A stretch of 19,736 bases of DNA, taken from contig JBEVCD010000047.1 in NCBI GenBank assembly GCA_040514265.1, forward strand, positions 1 through 19,736, in the 5' to 3' direction. A model generated the notes under the pieces. It was given only the letters and a program-made list of their open reading frames with translations. It ran no database searches and was not told where the DNA came from. Shown here piece after piece: positions 1 to 7,960 of the stretch. The translations under genes and the position numbers were made by a program. Positions within the stretch are counted from its first letter, which is position 1, and every line of letters starts with the position of its first letter. Origin of the DNA: WYZ-LMO2 sp040514265 (GTDB lineage Archaea > Halobacteriota > Archaeoglobi > Archaeoglobales > Archaeoglobaceae).

Positions 1-766
1 GGAGTTTCTCGACAACTTCGAGCGACGTGTCTGGGCGTATGGACTGATCTCTGTCGATGACCTTCCTGCTTCCGTCAGCCAGCTCGACCTCGACGGGCAT
101 TATCTCGCCCTTAACGTCGCCCTCGAACTTGTTCGGATACCCCTCGCCGTTCAGGAAATAGCCCTCTTCGAGCGCTTTCGCTGCGAGCTTGTGGCTCCTC
201 ACGCCCCACTCGTCGAGGTCGCGCTTCGTCCAGCCGAACTTGTCCTTCCACTTCTCGAAGAGTTTTTCAGCCGTCAGACCCATTACCATAGCCGTCATGA
301 GGTCGTACTTCTGAATCAGATCCTGCCTCGCCATCAGACTCGGCGAAACGCCCATGCACGGGTTAAATTCGAGCTGCATCGGGAGGTGGGTCATATGCTC
401 GATTCCGCAAGCGATCGTTATGTCGGAGTATCCGAGCATGATCTCCATGGCGCACTGATGCAGCGCGGACATTCCGGAGATGCAAACTCTCTCCGTCCCC
501 TGAGCTGGAACCTCCACAGGTAGCTCCGCGAGGATCGGAATTATCCTCCCGCCAAAGAGCCAGTTCTCCTTCATCTGCATCGTGCAGCCCGTGATTATGT
601 CTCCGATCTCCCTAGGGTCTATTCCCGTGCGGTTTATCATCTCCTTAACGAGCATCGCAGCGACGTACGGCATGTCTATTTTGTTAAAGACGTCTCTCTC
701 GGGCTGCTGGGGTCTGCTCCTCGAAAATGGAGAGCGCAGATAGTCGACGACGTATACTTCCTCCAT
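1..766 (-). CDS. Thiolase (acetyl-CoA C-acyltransferase), C-terminus beyond window
   Basis: I read 255 codons on the minus strand from the ATG at 764-766; the frame runs off the left edge. It begins MEEVYVVDYLRSP, as in FadA-type thiolases. The acyl-accepting cysteine is C95 in TERVCISGMSAL, the family's NxxCxSG-type nucleophile motif, and CGIEHMTHLPM at 120-130 matches the conserved G-x-E-x-M-x-x-x-P stretch. The C-terminal catalytic His and Cys lie outside the window. The family cleaves 3-ketoacyl-CoA to acetyl-CoA plus a shortened acyl-CoA, or runs the reverse condensation. The start is supported by a GAGGTG Shine-Dalgarno five bases upstream (772-777). It follows the acyl-CoA dehydrogenase by 19 bp, so the two are probably co-transcribed and catalyse the first and last steps of beta-oxidation. 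Substrate chain length cannot be read from sequence. Confidence 0.93.
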   Translation of the reverse strand, partial: MEEVYVVDYLRSPFSRSRPQQPERDVFNKIDMPYVAAMLVKEMINRTGIDPREIGDIITGCTMQMKENWLFGGRIIPILAELPVEVPAQGTERVCISGMSALHQCAMEIMLGYSDITIACGIEHMTHLPMQLEFNPCMGVSPSLMARQDLIQKYDLMTAMVMGLTAEKLFEKWKDKFGWTKRDLDEWGVRSHKLAAKALEEGYFLNGEGYPNKFEGDVKGEIMPVEVELADGSRKVIDRDQSIRPDTSLEVVEKL

Positions 767-785
767 TCCGACACCTCAAAAAATT

Positions 786-1979
786 TTAAGCGAAGGGGTG
801 CTTCCTTATGTAGCTCAGCCTCGAAGGCAGCTTGCCGAGTAGAGACCTGGCGATGATTTCAAGCTCAATTTCGCGCGTTCCCTCGTAGATTTCAAGTATC
901 CTCGCATCCCTGAACATCCTGTTCACAGCTTGCTCGCACATGAATCCGTAACCTCCGTATATCTGCACAGCCTCGTAAACCATCTCGTTCGCGACCTTCG
1001 CGCAGTAGTACTTAGCCATCGCCGTCAGGGCGGGGTCGGGCATTCCCATCTTGTCTTGGAACCAGGCAGCCTGGTAAGCCAGAAGCCTGGCAGCCTCCAG
1101 CTCGGTTCGGAGCTTGGCCAGCCTCTCCTGTATCACCTGGAAGTCTATCAGCTTCCTCTCGAACACGTCCCTGTTCCTCGCGTAGTGGAACGCAAGCTCA
1201 AAAGCGCCCTGCGCCAAGCCAACCGCCTGGAAGGCTACGGGTATGCGGGTGACGTTGAAGAACATCATCGTCTGGTAGAACCCCTGCCCCTCCTGTCCGA
1301 CGAGGTTCTCCTTCGGAACCCTCACGTTCTTGAAGACGACTTCCGCCGTGTCGCTCGCCCTTATTCCCATCTTGTTCGTCAGCTTCCTCGCTTCTACGCC
1401 CGGAGTATCTTTCTCGACGATGAAAACGCTCATTCCGTGGTGCCTCTTCGGCGGGTTGGGATCGGTCCTCGCGAGGACGATGTAGAAGTCGGCTATCGTC
1501 CCGTTCGTTATGAACATCTTCGTCCCGTTTATCACGTACTCGTCCCCGACTTTTTCGGCTTTCGTCTTTATCCCAGCAACGTCGCTGCCCGCCTGCGGTT
1601 CGGTGTAGCAGGCTGCGCAGATTGCCTCGCCCTTAGCGAGCGGCGGCAGATACTTCTTCTTCTGATCCTCCGTTCCGAACATCAGTATCTGCTCGCTGCC
1701 GAAGGTTGTGGACAGAATCTGTCCCAGACCTCCATCTACTCTCCAGAACTCCTCGACGACGAGGCAGGAGTCGAGGACACCCATTCCCTGCCCGCCGTAC
1801 TCCTCGGGTATGCTCATCCCGACGAATCCGAGCTTCGCAGCCTTCTTCCAAAGCTCGAACGGGAACTTCTCCTCCCTGTCGCACTCCTCGGCGTAGTTCG
1901 GGAACTCCTTCTCGGCGAACTCTCTAGCTGCTTCCTTGATTGCCTTCTGCTCCTCCGTCAGGATGTGTTCCGCAAGCAT
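786..1979 (-). CDS. Acyl-CoA dehydrogenase
   Basis: A 397-residue FAD enzyme of normal length for the acyl-CoA dehydrogenase family, which oxidises acyl-CoA to trans-2-enoyl-CoA and passes electrons to electron-transfer flavoprotein. The first family signature is at 124-135 (CYTEPQAGSDVA). The second is around 338-346 (VQIYGGYGF). The likely catalytic base is E366 in ILEIYEGTREI, the position used by medium- and short-chain enzymes. The start at 1979 has a GGTGAT Shine-Dalgarno five bases upstream and a TATA-like box at a suitable distance. It is the first gene of a leftward operon with the thiolase. The substrate (straight-chain, branched or aromatic-derived acyl-CoA) is not decidable here. 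A 359-codon frame on the opposite strand is an antisense shadow. Confidence 0.96.
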   Translation of the reverse strand: MLAEHILTEEQKAIKEAAREFAEKEFPNYAEECDREEKFPFELWKKAAKLGFVGMSIPEEYGGQGMGVLDSCLVVEEFWRVDGGLGQILSTTFGSEQILMFGTEDQKKKYLPPLAKGEAICAACYTEPQAGSDVAGIKTKAEKVGDEYVINGTKMFITNGTIADFYIVLARTDPNPPKRHHGMSVFIVEKDTPGVEARKLTNKMGIRASDTAEVVFKNVRVPKENLVGQEGQGFYQTMMFFNVTRIPVAFQAVGLAQGAFELAFHYARNRDVFERKLIDFQVIQERLAKLRTELEAARLLAYQAAWFQDKMGMPDPALTAMAKYYCAKVANEMVYEAVQIYGGYGFMCEQAVNRMFRDARILEIYEGTREIELEIIARSLLGKLPSRLSYIRKHPFA

Positions 1980-1982
1980 CTT

Positions 1983-2020
1983 CCATCACCAGCGAGAGTG
2001 CGAGTTTGACAGTATTTAAC
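1983..2020 (-). promoter_or_regulatory. Promoter and Shine-Dalgarno of the acyl-CoA dehydrogenase operon
   Basis: Read on the minus strand, an A-rich stretch is followed by TTAAATAC (2012-2019), a TATA-like box centred about 36 bp before the ATG at 1979. This predicts transcription starting near 1990. GGTGAT lies at 1985-1990 in the short leader, five bases from the ATG, so this gene appears leadered rather than leaderless. Confidence 0.5.
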
Positions 2021-2106
2021 TTTTTTCCATATTCAAACAAAGAAATCTTTATATTCTTGCCAATTTTTTACAATGATAAATTGTATTAAATATGTCAGCA
2101 TCAAAG

Positions 2107-2136
2107 CTTTTATTCTTCATACGAGAACTCGAAGCA
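2107..2136 (+). promoter_or_regulatory. Probable leaderless promoter of egsA
   Basis: CTTTTATT at 2107-2114 is centred about 26 bp before the ATG at 2136, the usual archaeal TATA-to-transcription-start distance. No Shine-Dalgarno is seen before that ATG, which fits a leaderless transcript. A second TATA-like box, CTTTATAT at 2047-2054, would start transcription near 2078 and give a leader of about 60 nt. Either way the upstream in-frame ATG at 2073 is disfavoured. Confidence 0.45.
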
Positions 2137-3206
2137 TGACGAAGAAGGTCGATTTCGTCCGAACGGTCAGCATCCCGAGGGTTATAGAAGTTTCCGAATC
2201 GGCGAGAAAGAACACCCGCAACGTCGTTGAAAATTTCGGATGCTCATCTGTCCTGATTCTCACGGGAAAGAACGTCTACGAGAACGTAACTCAGAAGATA
2301 GAAGCCCGACTCGAAGAACTCGTAACCAAGACGCTCCTGGTGGGCGAAGCCAACATGAGGGAGGTCAGGAGGATTTCTTTCGAGATCGAGTTCGACGAGA
2401 TAGACTGCGTCGTCGGCGTCGGCGGTGGGAGGGTTCTCGATGTGGCGAAAGTGGTGTCTACTGAGATAGACGTTCCTTTCGTCAGCATACCGTCGACCGC
2501 TTCGCACGACGGCATAGCTTCGCCTATAGCGAGCTTCAAAGAGGGTGGAAAACCCATCTCGATATCGACGAATCCCCCGGCAGCCGTGCTGGCGGACATA
2601 ACGATAATCCGCAACAGCCCCATCAGACTCCTACGCAGCGGTTACGGCGATTTGATCTCCAACGTGACAGCTGTGAAGGACTGGGTCCTCGGGAGGGAAA
2701 AGAAGGGTGAGGAGTACAGCGAAGTTGCGGCGTCGATGGCTTTGATGCCCGCCCAGCTTCTTCTCAAAGAGGCTGAGGCTCTCGATCTCAAGAACCCGCA
2801 GCACCTCGACCTCCTCGTCAAGGGACTCGTTCTGAGCGGTGTGACGATATCCATAGTCGGCAGCAGCAGACCGGTCAGCGGAGCGGAGCACAAGTTCAGC
2901 CACGCGCTCGATTACCTGGGCTACGGCAGAGGTCTGCACGGTGAGCAGGTCGCGCTCGGGACGATAATAATGGAATACTTCCACGAGAAAGCCTACGGCG
3001 TTGGAGACTGGGAGATGATAAGAAACTCGCTCGAAAAAGTCAGGGCTCCGACGACTGCTAGGGAAATAGGTCTCACGAGGGAGCAGGTTATAGAGGCTTT
3101 GATGTACGCGAAGAGGATAAGGAGGAAGAGGTACACGATACTCGAAGATTTAAATCCGAGCAAGGAGGACTTCGAGATAGCGATCGAGAAGACCGGTGTG
3201 GCTTAA
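2136..3206 (+). CDS. egsA: sn-glycerol-1-phosphate dehydrogenase
   Basis: NAD(P)-dependent reduction of dihydroxyacetone phosphate to sn-glycerol 1-phosphate, the step that sets the stereochemistry of archaeal membrane lipids. From the ATG at 2136 the protein has 356 residues, close to the family's usual length. Nucleotide-binding GVGGGRVLDVAK lies at 94-105 and PSTASHDGIAS at 119-129. The metal site is recognisable: D172 in GYGDLISN and histidines in GAEHKFSH (H252, H256) and LHGEQ (H268), as in the iron/zinc glycerol dehydrogenase superfamily. The frame is open upstream to an ATG at 2073, but those 21 residues are low-complexity, AT-rich and overlap promoter-like sequence, so I take 2136. 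The 3' end overlaps the convergent flavoprotein gene by 4 bp. That neighbour belongs to a family that also acts in archaeal lipid synthesis. Confidence 0.95.
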   Translation: MTKKVDFVRTVSIPRVIEVSESARKNTRNVVENFGCSSVLILTGKNVYENVTQKIEARLEELVTKTLLVGEANMREVRRISFEIEFDEIDCVVGVGGGRVLDVAKVVSTEIDVPFVSIPSTASHDGIASPIASFKEGGKPISISTNPPAAVLADITIIRNSPIRLLRSGYGDLISNVTAVKDWVLGREKKGEEYSEVAASMALMPAQLLLKEAEALDLKNPQHLDLLVKGLVLSGVTISIVGSSRPVSGAEHKFSHALDYLGYGRGLHGEQVALGTIIMEYFHEKAYGVGDWEMIRNSLEKVRAPTTAREIGLTREQVIEALMYAKRIRRKRYTILEDLNPSKEDFEIAIEKTGVA

Positions 3207-4273
3207 ATGAAAGCTCTAAGAAGAGCTGCCAGCAGCCCGGGCTTTGCAAGTATGCGCGGAAACTTCCTCAACAGCGTCGAGGGCGAGTCCATGTGAACCC
3301 CGGAGAAGTCGAAATCTCTGAGGTTTTCGAATATCCCGTCGAGCTCGCGGTCTGGTAGAGTATAGAGGCGCCTTATCAGCTCGCCGAGCCTGTGCTCCTT
3401 TCCGAGCTTTTTGAGGTACGCTCTCTTGTAGGCTTTTAAGTCCGGAAAGTTGTCCGCGAGGGCGTTAGCAGCTTCAAATATGTACATCAGCCCCCCTCCG
3501 GTGTAGGGTTTCACCATCCCGGCTGCGTCGCCTATCAGCGCTACCTTTTCTGCTGCGAAGTCCACGAGTTTTGCCGGTATTGCTCCGGCTACCAGCTCAA
3601 TTTTCGATCCCTTAAGTCTGCCCTCCTCTCTCAGAAAATCCTCGAAGCGCCGGAACTTCTCCAAGGCGTTACTCCTGCATACAACACCTATCTTCGCCGA
3701 GTCTTCGAGCGGTATCGCGTAGGCGAAGAAGTCGCTGAAGCGTCTGCCGAAGTATACTTCCACGTAGCGATCGTCGATCGGTTCGTACCTAACTTCGGTC
3801 TGGAGACAGGAGTAGACGGGAGGTCTTTCGAATCCGAAGGCTCTCGCTACTGCAGAGTAGACCCCGTCCGCTCCGATTACGAATTTAGCGTCTACTCTCC
3901 TTTCGCCGACGCGGAGCGGGTTTAAGCTAACCTTCGCCTTTACGACGGTTTCTACGTGCATTGAAGCCTTCTCAAAAAGCATTCTGTCCAGAATTTTTCT
4001 CTCAACGACGTAAGCTCTCCCTTCAGCTTCAACGCACACGCCCGAGGGTGAGATGAAGATCGCCCCCTCGATCTTCTTTTCGACGCACTTCCTGACTCTG
4101 ACGACTCTTCCGTAGTGTTCCAGACACCTGTCGCTTATCAGTCCGGCGCATTGCACCGGGAATCCGGGGCTCTGGTGCTCTTCGGCTAAAAGCACTTCAA
4201 AGCCACCCCTGCCCAGCATGTAAGCTGCCAGGCTTCCAGCCGGTCCGCCGCCGGCTATAAGCACTTCCGTCAT
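3203..4273 (-). CDS. Geranylgeranyl-reductase-family FAD-dependent oxidoreductase
   Basis: A 356-residue flavoprotein of the geranylgeranyl reductase / FixC-like group. The N-terminal Rossmann motif GGGPAGSLAA starts at residue 8. The cysteine-containing segment FPVQCAGLIS lies at 38-47, the FAD-contacting GADGVYSAVAR at 134-144, and GDAAGMVKPYTGGG at 248-261. Members hydrogenate the geranylgeranyl chains of archaeal phospholipids or menaquinone side chains. Position next to egsA supports a lipid role, but the protein is somewhat shorter than well-studied lipid reductases (about 390-400 residues), so the exact substrate is uncertain. Its ATG overlaps the stop of the upstream thioesterase gene in an ATGA arrangement (4270-4273), which indicates translational coupling. 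It overlaps egsA tail to tail. Confidence 0.85.
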   Translation of the reverse strand: MTEVLIAGGGPAGSLAAYMLGRGGFEVLLAEEHQSPGFPVQCAGLISDRCLEHYGRVVRVRKCVEKKIEGAIFISPSGVCVEAEGRAYVVERKILDRMLFEKASMHVETVVKAKVSLNPLRVGERRVDAKFVIGADGVYSAVARAFGFERPPVYSCLQTEVRYEPIDDRYVEVYFGRRFSDFFAYAIPLEDSAKIGVVCRSNALEKFRRFEDFLREEGRLKGSKIELVAGAIPAKLVDFAAEKVALIGDAAGMVKPYTGGGLMYIFEAANALADNFPDLKAYKRAYLKKLGKEHRLGELIRRLYTLPDRELDGIFENLRDFDFSGVHMDSPSTLLRKFPRILAKPGLLAALLRAFI

Positions 4274-4680
4274 ATCGGCGAGCTTTCGAGTATGTAGAAG
4301 GTCGCGGTTGCAGCGGCGACGAGTTCTCCCTCTTCGTTCCTGAGCTCTCCGTAGCCTACAGCGACTTTGCTGCCGATAAACAGAGGCTTTGCCTTCGCTA
4401 CGAGCTTTCCCCTCCTGACCGACCGGAGGTAATGGACGTTGAGCTGAGACGTTACCGCTATCTTACCGCTGCCCGCGAGCTCGCGGTTTATGTTAAGCCC
4501 TATCGCCGAATCTAAGATGCTCGCAATAGCTCCCCCGTGAACAGCTCCGAGGGCTTGCAGGTGCTTTTCCCCGACCTCCATCTCGACCACAACACCGTCC
4601 TCGCAGACTCTGGGAACCATTCCCGTCAGCTTATACCACGGAGCCGAGGCGATAGCTCTCACGACATCTTCGAAGCCCAT
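4270..4680 (-). CDS. PaaI-family hotdog-fold thioesterase
   Basis: From the ATG at 4680 the protein has 136 residues, typical of PaaI/YbgC-like hotdog acyl-CoA thioesterases. The motif AVHGGAIASILDSAIG (H48, G49, G50, D57) is the family's HGG segment with the acidic residue in the long helix. The enzyme probably hydrolyses an acyl-CoA thioester; the acyl group is unknown. The frame is open for 26 more codons to an ATG at 4758, but that ATG overlaps the reverse gyrase start codon on the other strand and the extra residues are not family-like. A TATA-like TTTTATAA on the minus strand (4700-4707) sits about 24 bp before 4680, so I prefer the short, probably leaderless form. It is first in an operon with the flavoprotein. 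Confidence 0.85.
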   Translation of the reverse strand: MGFEDVVRAIASAPWYKLTGMVPRVCEDGVVVEMEVGEKHLQALGAVHGGAIASILDSAIGLNINRELAGSGKIAVTSQLNVHYLRSVRRGKLVAKAKPLFIGSKVAVGYGELRNEEGELVAAATATFYILESSPI

Positions 4681-4698
4681 GCGCTGTGTGGAAGCGGG

Positions 4699-4707
4699 AT
4701 TATAAAA
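4699..4707 (-). promoter_or_regulatory. TATA-like box of the thioesterase/flavoprotein operon
   Basis: The minus-strand sequence TTTTATAAT ends about 20 bp and is centred about 23 bp before the ATG at 4680, with no Shine-Dalgarno between. It lies inside the longer version of the frame, which argues that the upstream 26 codons are promoter DNA rather than coding. Confidence 0.5.
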
Positions 4708-4727
4708 CTCGCCCGGTTGTGCCAAAA

Positions 4728-4735
4728 CTTTATTA
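4728..4735 (+). promoter_or_regulatory. TATA-like box of reverse gyrase
   Basis: CTTTATTA is centred 25-26 bp before the ATG at 4757, so transcription should begin at or next to the start codon. No Shine-Dalgarno precedes it. It is divergent from the thioesterase promoter; the two boxes are about 28 bp apart. Confidence 0.5.
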
Positions 4736-4756
4736 CATGCCGGAAAATTTTGCGAC

Positions 4757-7700
4757 ATGGAGGTAATCTACGCTAACCTCTGCCCGGTCTGCGGCGGGGA
4801 CTTGTCTCACCGCGAAATATCCTCCGGTGTCTGTGAAGATGAACACCGTCCCCTCTGCAGAATGAAGGAGGACGGAGACGTTGAGGAATTTTTCAGGTTC
4901 TTCAAAAGGTGCCTCAACAGCGAGCCGAGGGCTGTGCAGAGGATGTGGGCTCGAAGGATACTGAGAGGCGAAAGTTTTGCAGCTACAGCTCCTACCGGAG
5001 TCGGAAAGACTTCCTTCGGTCTCGTAATGTCCCTCTTTTTAGCCTGCAAGAAGAAGAGGTCTTACCTGATCCTCCCGACCTCCTTACTCGTCAAGCAGTG
5101 TGTTGAAAACCTGAAGAAGTTCGCTTCCAACGCTGGCATAGAGCTCGGGGTAAACGAGGTGAAGGGTGTTTCCGTCGGCTACTACCACGGAAAAATCGCG
5201 AGGGACGAGAAGGAGAACTTCTTTTCTAACATCAGAAACTTCGACATCCTTATCACGACGACGCAGTTCCTGTCGAGGCACTTTGATGAAATAAGGGGCG
5301 AGATATACGACTTCGTTTTCGTCGACGATGTTGATGCCGTGCTCAAAGCTTCGAAAAACGTCGACAGAATTCTGCAGCTCTTGGGCTTCCGCTGGGAGAG
5401 GGGCTGGAAGGGAGAAGCCAAGGGTGTTCTCGTGGTTTCGACGGCGACGGCTAAGAAGGGTAAGAAAGCCGAGCTGTTCCGGAAGCTTCTGAACTTTGAC
5501 GTTGGTTCTTCGAGGCTGACGGTCAGAAACATAGAGGACATCACAGTTAACGACGAGTCGATGGAGATCGTAGAGCAGATCATGAGAAGACTCGGTGGAG
5601 GAGGGCTGATATACGCTAGAACAAGCGAGGAGGCTGAGAAGATCTTCGAAGCGCTGAAGGAGAGGTGGAAGGTGGGAATCGCAACCTCCGGAAGGAGCGG
5701 CGACGTGGACAGATTTGCGAGGGGGGAGCTGGACTTCCTTGTAGGCACCGCATACTACTACGGAACCCTCGTAAGAGGTCTCGATCTTCCAGAAAGAATT
5801 CGCTACGCGATATTCGTCGGATGCCCGGTGTTTCGCGTGAGGGTCGAAGATGTGGATTCAGCATCCCCGGGCGTGCTGCGCGTTCTGGCTTTGCTCTGCA
5901 GGGACAAACCGGAAATCGAACCGTTCTTGGCGAAATTGAATCAGCTTGAGACTGACGAAGAGCTGCAGATGCAGCTTAGGGAAGTTCTGAAGCCGTTGAT
6001 AGAAAGGGGAGAGATTTCGGCTAGAGACGTCGTCGTAAGGAAGGGGGAGATACTGTTCCCCGACGTCAGAACCTACATACAGGGAAGCGGCAGAACCTCT
6101 CGCCTCTTTGCGGGCGGAATAACGAAGGGTGCGAGCTTCCTACTGGAAGACGACGAAGAAGTTCTAAGAGCCTTCATCGAGAGAGCCAAGTACTTCGACA
6201 TCGAGTTCAAGAGCATCGAAGACGTCGATTTCGAAGCTTTGCGGAGAGAGCTCGACGAAACGAGGGAGAAGTTTAAACGCAGGGGGGAGTTCGAGCTGAT
6301 AAGACCTGCGCTGTTCATAGTCGAGAGCCCGACGAAGGCTAAGCAGATATCGAGGTTCTTCGGCAAGCCCAGCGTGAAGGTCGTGGACGGGGCTGTAATC
6401 TACGAGATCCCGATGGAAAAGTTCGTCCTCCTAGTCACAGCAAGTCTGGGGCATATCACCGATCTGATTACGAACAGGGCTTTCCACGGCGTGGAGGTGA
6501 ACGAGGTTTTCGTTCCCATCTATGCCTCGATAAAGCGGTGCAGGAACTGCGGATACCAGTTCACTGAGGAGCGGAAGGAATGCCCGAAGTGCGGAAGCGA
6601 GGACGTGGACGATTCGAAGAAAAGAATAGAGGCTCTGAGAAAGTTCGCACACGACGCCGAGTTTGTGATAATAGGCACAGACCCCGACGCGGAGGGTGAG
6701 AAGATAGCTTGGGACCTCAAGAACCTCCTCGCAGGGTGCGGAACGATAAAGAGAGCTGAGTTCCACGAGGTTACGAGGAGGGCTATACTCGAAGCGCTCG
6801 AATCGCTCCGCGACGTCGATGAAAACCTTGTAAAAGCCCAGGTGGTGCGTAGAATCGAGGATCGCTGGATAGGATTCGTTTTGAGTCAGAAACTGTGGGA
6901 CAAGTTCAGCAACCGCAACCTCTCAGCCGGAAGGGCTCAGACCCCCGTTTTGGGCTGGGTTATACAGAGGTACAACGAGAGCAGGGAGAAGCGCAGCGTA
7001 GCCGTAATCAGAGACCTCGACTTAACACTGGAACACGACAAGAAAGAGTTCGAAGTCGAAGTAAGGCTCCTCGAAGAGAGAGAAGAGGAAAGGGTGCCGC
7101 TCCCACCCTACACGACGGACGCCATGCTCAGAGATGCGGCGGCTATACTCAAGATGTCTGCTAAAGAAGCTATGCAGGTCGCGCAGGAGCTCTTCGAGTC
7201 GGGGCTCATAACGTATCACCGCACGGATTCGACGAGAGTAAGTGAGGTCGGACTCAGAATCGCGAGGGACTACCTCGGCGAGGATTTCGTCGCGAGGGAG
7301 TGGTTCAGTGAAGGGGCGCACGAGTGCATAAGACCGACGAGGAGCGTAGACAGAGACACACTGCAGAGGCTGATTCACGAGGGTGTGATTCAAGTTGAAG
7401 GATTGAGCTGGAGACACTTCGCGCTCTACGACCTGATCTTCCGGCGCTTCATGGCATCGCAGTGCAAACCGTTTAAAGTTGTTGTGAAGGTCTACGAGAT
7501 CAAATACGACGGAAAATCCGTGAGGGAGGAGAGAATAGTAGCCGCGAGCGGAAGAGCTTACGAATTGTACAGATCCGTTTGGGTCAGAAAGGAACTGCCG
7601 GTTGGCAGATTTACGGTTGAAGCTGAGATAAGAAAGGTTCCGAAAGTTCCGCTGCTTAGCCAGTCCGACGTCGTGCAGCTAATGAAGGAGCGCGGAATAG

Positions 7701-7960
7701 GCAGACCCTCCACCTACGCTACGATAGTCGACAGGCTTTTCATGAGAAACTACGTGATCGAGAAGGGTGGAAAGCTGATACCTACGAAGCTCGGAATAAA
7801 CGTGTACGAATATCTCTCCAGGAACTACGGAAAGTTCGTCTCCGAGCTGAGGACGAGGATGCTCGAAGAGAAGATGGACGCAATAGAGAGGGGCGAGCTG
7901 GACTACTACGAAGCTCTCAGAGAGCTTTACGAAGAGATAAAAGAGATAGAAATTGCATGA
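4757..7960 (+). CDS. rgy: Reverse gyrase
   Basis: A 1067-residue fused helicase-topoisomerase that introduces positive supercoils using ATP, a hallmark of hyperthermophiles. The N-terminal zinc finger uses C9, C12, C26 and C34. Walker A APTGVGKT is at 78-85, the Walker-B-like VDDVDAVL at 189-196, and the helicase motif VI-like QGSGRTSR at 442-449. The topoisomerase IA half opens with TOPRIM FIVESPTKAK (520-529) and TDPDAEGEK (641-649). A second zinc finger inserted in TOPRIM uses C595, C598, C609 and C612. The catalytic tyrosine is Y820 in GLITYHRTDSTR. Both zinc fingers and all catalytic motifs are present and the length is normal, so it should be functional. The stop overlaps the next gene's ATG by 4 bp. 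Confidence 0.98.
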   Translation: MEVIYANLCPVCGGDLSHREISSGVCEDEHRPLCRMKEDGDVEEFFRFFKRCLNSEPRAVQRMWARRILRGESFAATAPTGVGKTSFGLVMSLFLACKKKRSYLILPTSLLVKQCVENLKKFASNAGIELGVNEVKGVSVGYYHGKIARDEKENFFSNIRNFDILITTTQFLSRHFDEIRGEIYDFVFVDDVDAVLKASKNVDRILQLLGFRWERGWKGEAKGVLVVSTATAKKGKKAELFRKLLNFDVGSSRLTVRNIEDITVNDESMEIVEQIMRRLGGGGLIYARTSEEAEKIFEALKERWKVGIATSGRSGDVDRFARGELDFLVGTAYYYGTLVRGLDLPERIRYAIFVGCPVFRVRVEDVDSASPGVLRVLALLCRDKPEIEPFLAKLNQLETDEELQMQLREVLKPLIERGEISARDVVVRKGEILFPDVRTYIQGSGRTSRLFAGGITKGASFLLEDDEEVLRAFIERAKYFDIEFKSIEDVDFEALRRELDETREKFKRRGEFELIRPALFIVESPTKAKQISRFFGKPSVKVVDGAVIYEIPMEKFVLLVTASLGHITDLITNRAFHGVEVNEVFVPIYASIKRCRNCGYQFTEERKECPKCGSEDVDDSKKRIEALRKFAHDAEFVIIGTDPDAEGEKIAWDLKNLLAGCGTIKRAEFHEVTRRAILEALESLRDVDENLVKAQVVRRIEDRWIGFVLSQKLWDKFSNRNLSAGRAQTPVLGWVIQRYNESREKRSVAVIRDLDLTLEHDKKEFEVEVRLLEEREEERVPLPPYTTDAMLRDAAAILKMSAKEAMQVAQELFESGLITYHRTDSTRVSEVGLRIARDYLGEDFVAREWFSEGAHECIRPTRSVDRDTLQRLIHEGVIQVEGLSWRHFALYDLIFRRFMASQCKPFKVVVKVYEIKYDGKSVREERIVAASGRAYELYRSVWVRKELPVGRFTVEAEIRKVPKVPLLSQSDVVQLMKERGIGRPSTYATIVDRLFMRNYVIEKGGKLIPTKLGINVYEYLSRNYGKFVSELRTRMLEEKMDAIERGELDYYEALRELYEEIKEIEIA

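Noticed and set aside
930..2009. 359-codon open frame on the plus strand
   Set aside because: It lies wholly antisense to the acyl-CoA dehydrogenase, whose motifs are unmistakable; the translation has no recognisable features and reflects high-GC codon bias.
2073..2135. N-terminal extension of egsA from ATG 2073
   Set aside because: AT-rich, no family similarity, and it overlaps TATA-like sequence; the predicted transcription starts lie at or downstream of it.
4681..4758. 26-residue N-terminal extension of the thioesterase
   Set aside because: Its ATG overlaps the reverse gyrase start codon, and a TATA-like box for the shorter form lies within it.
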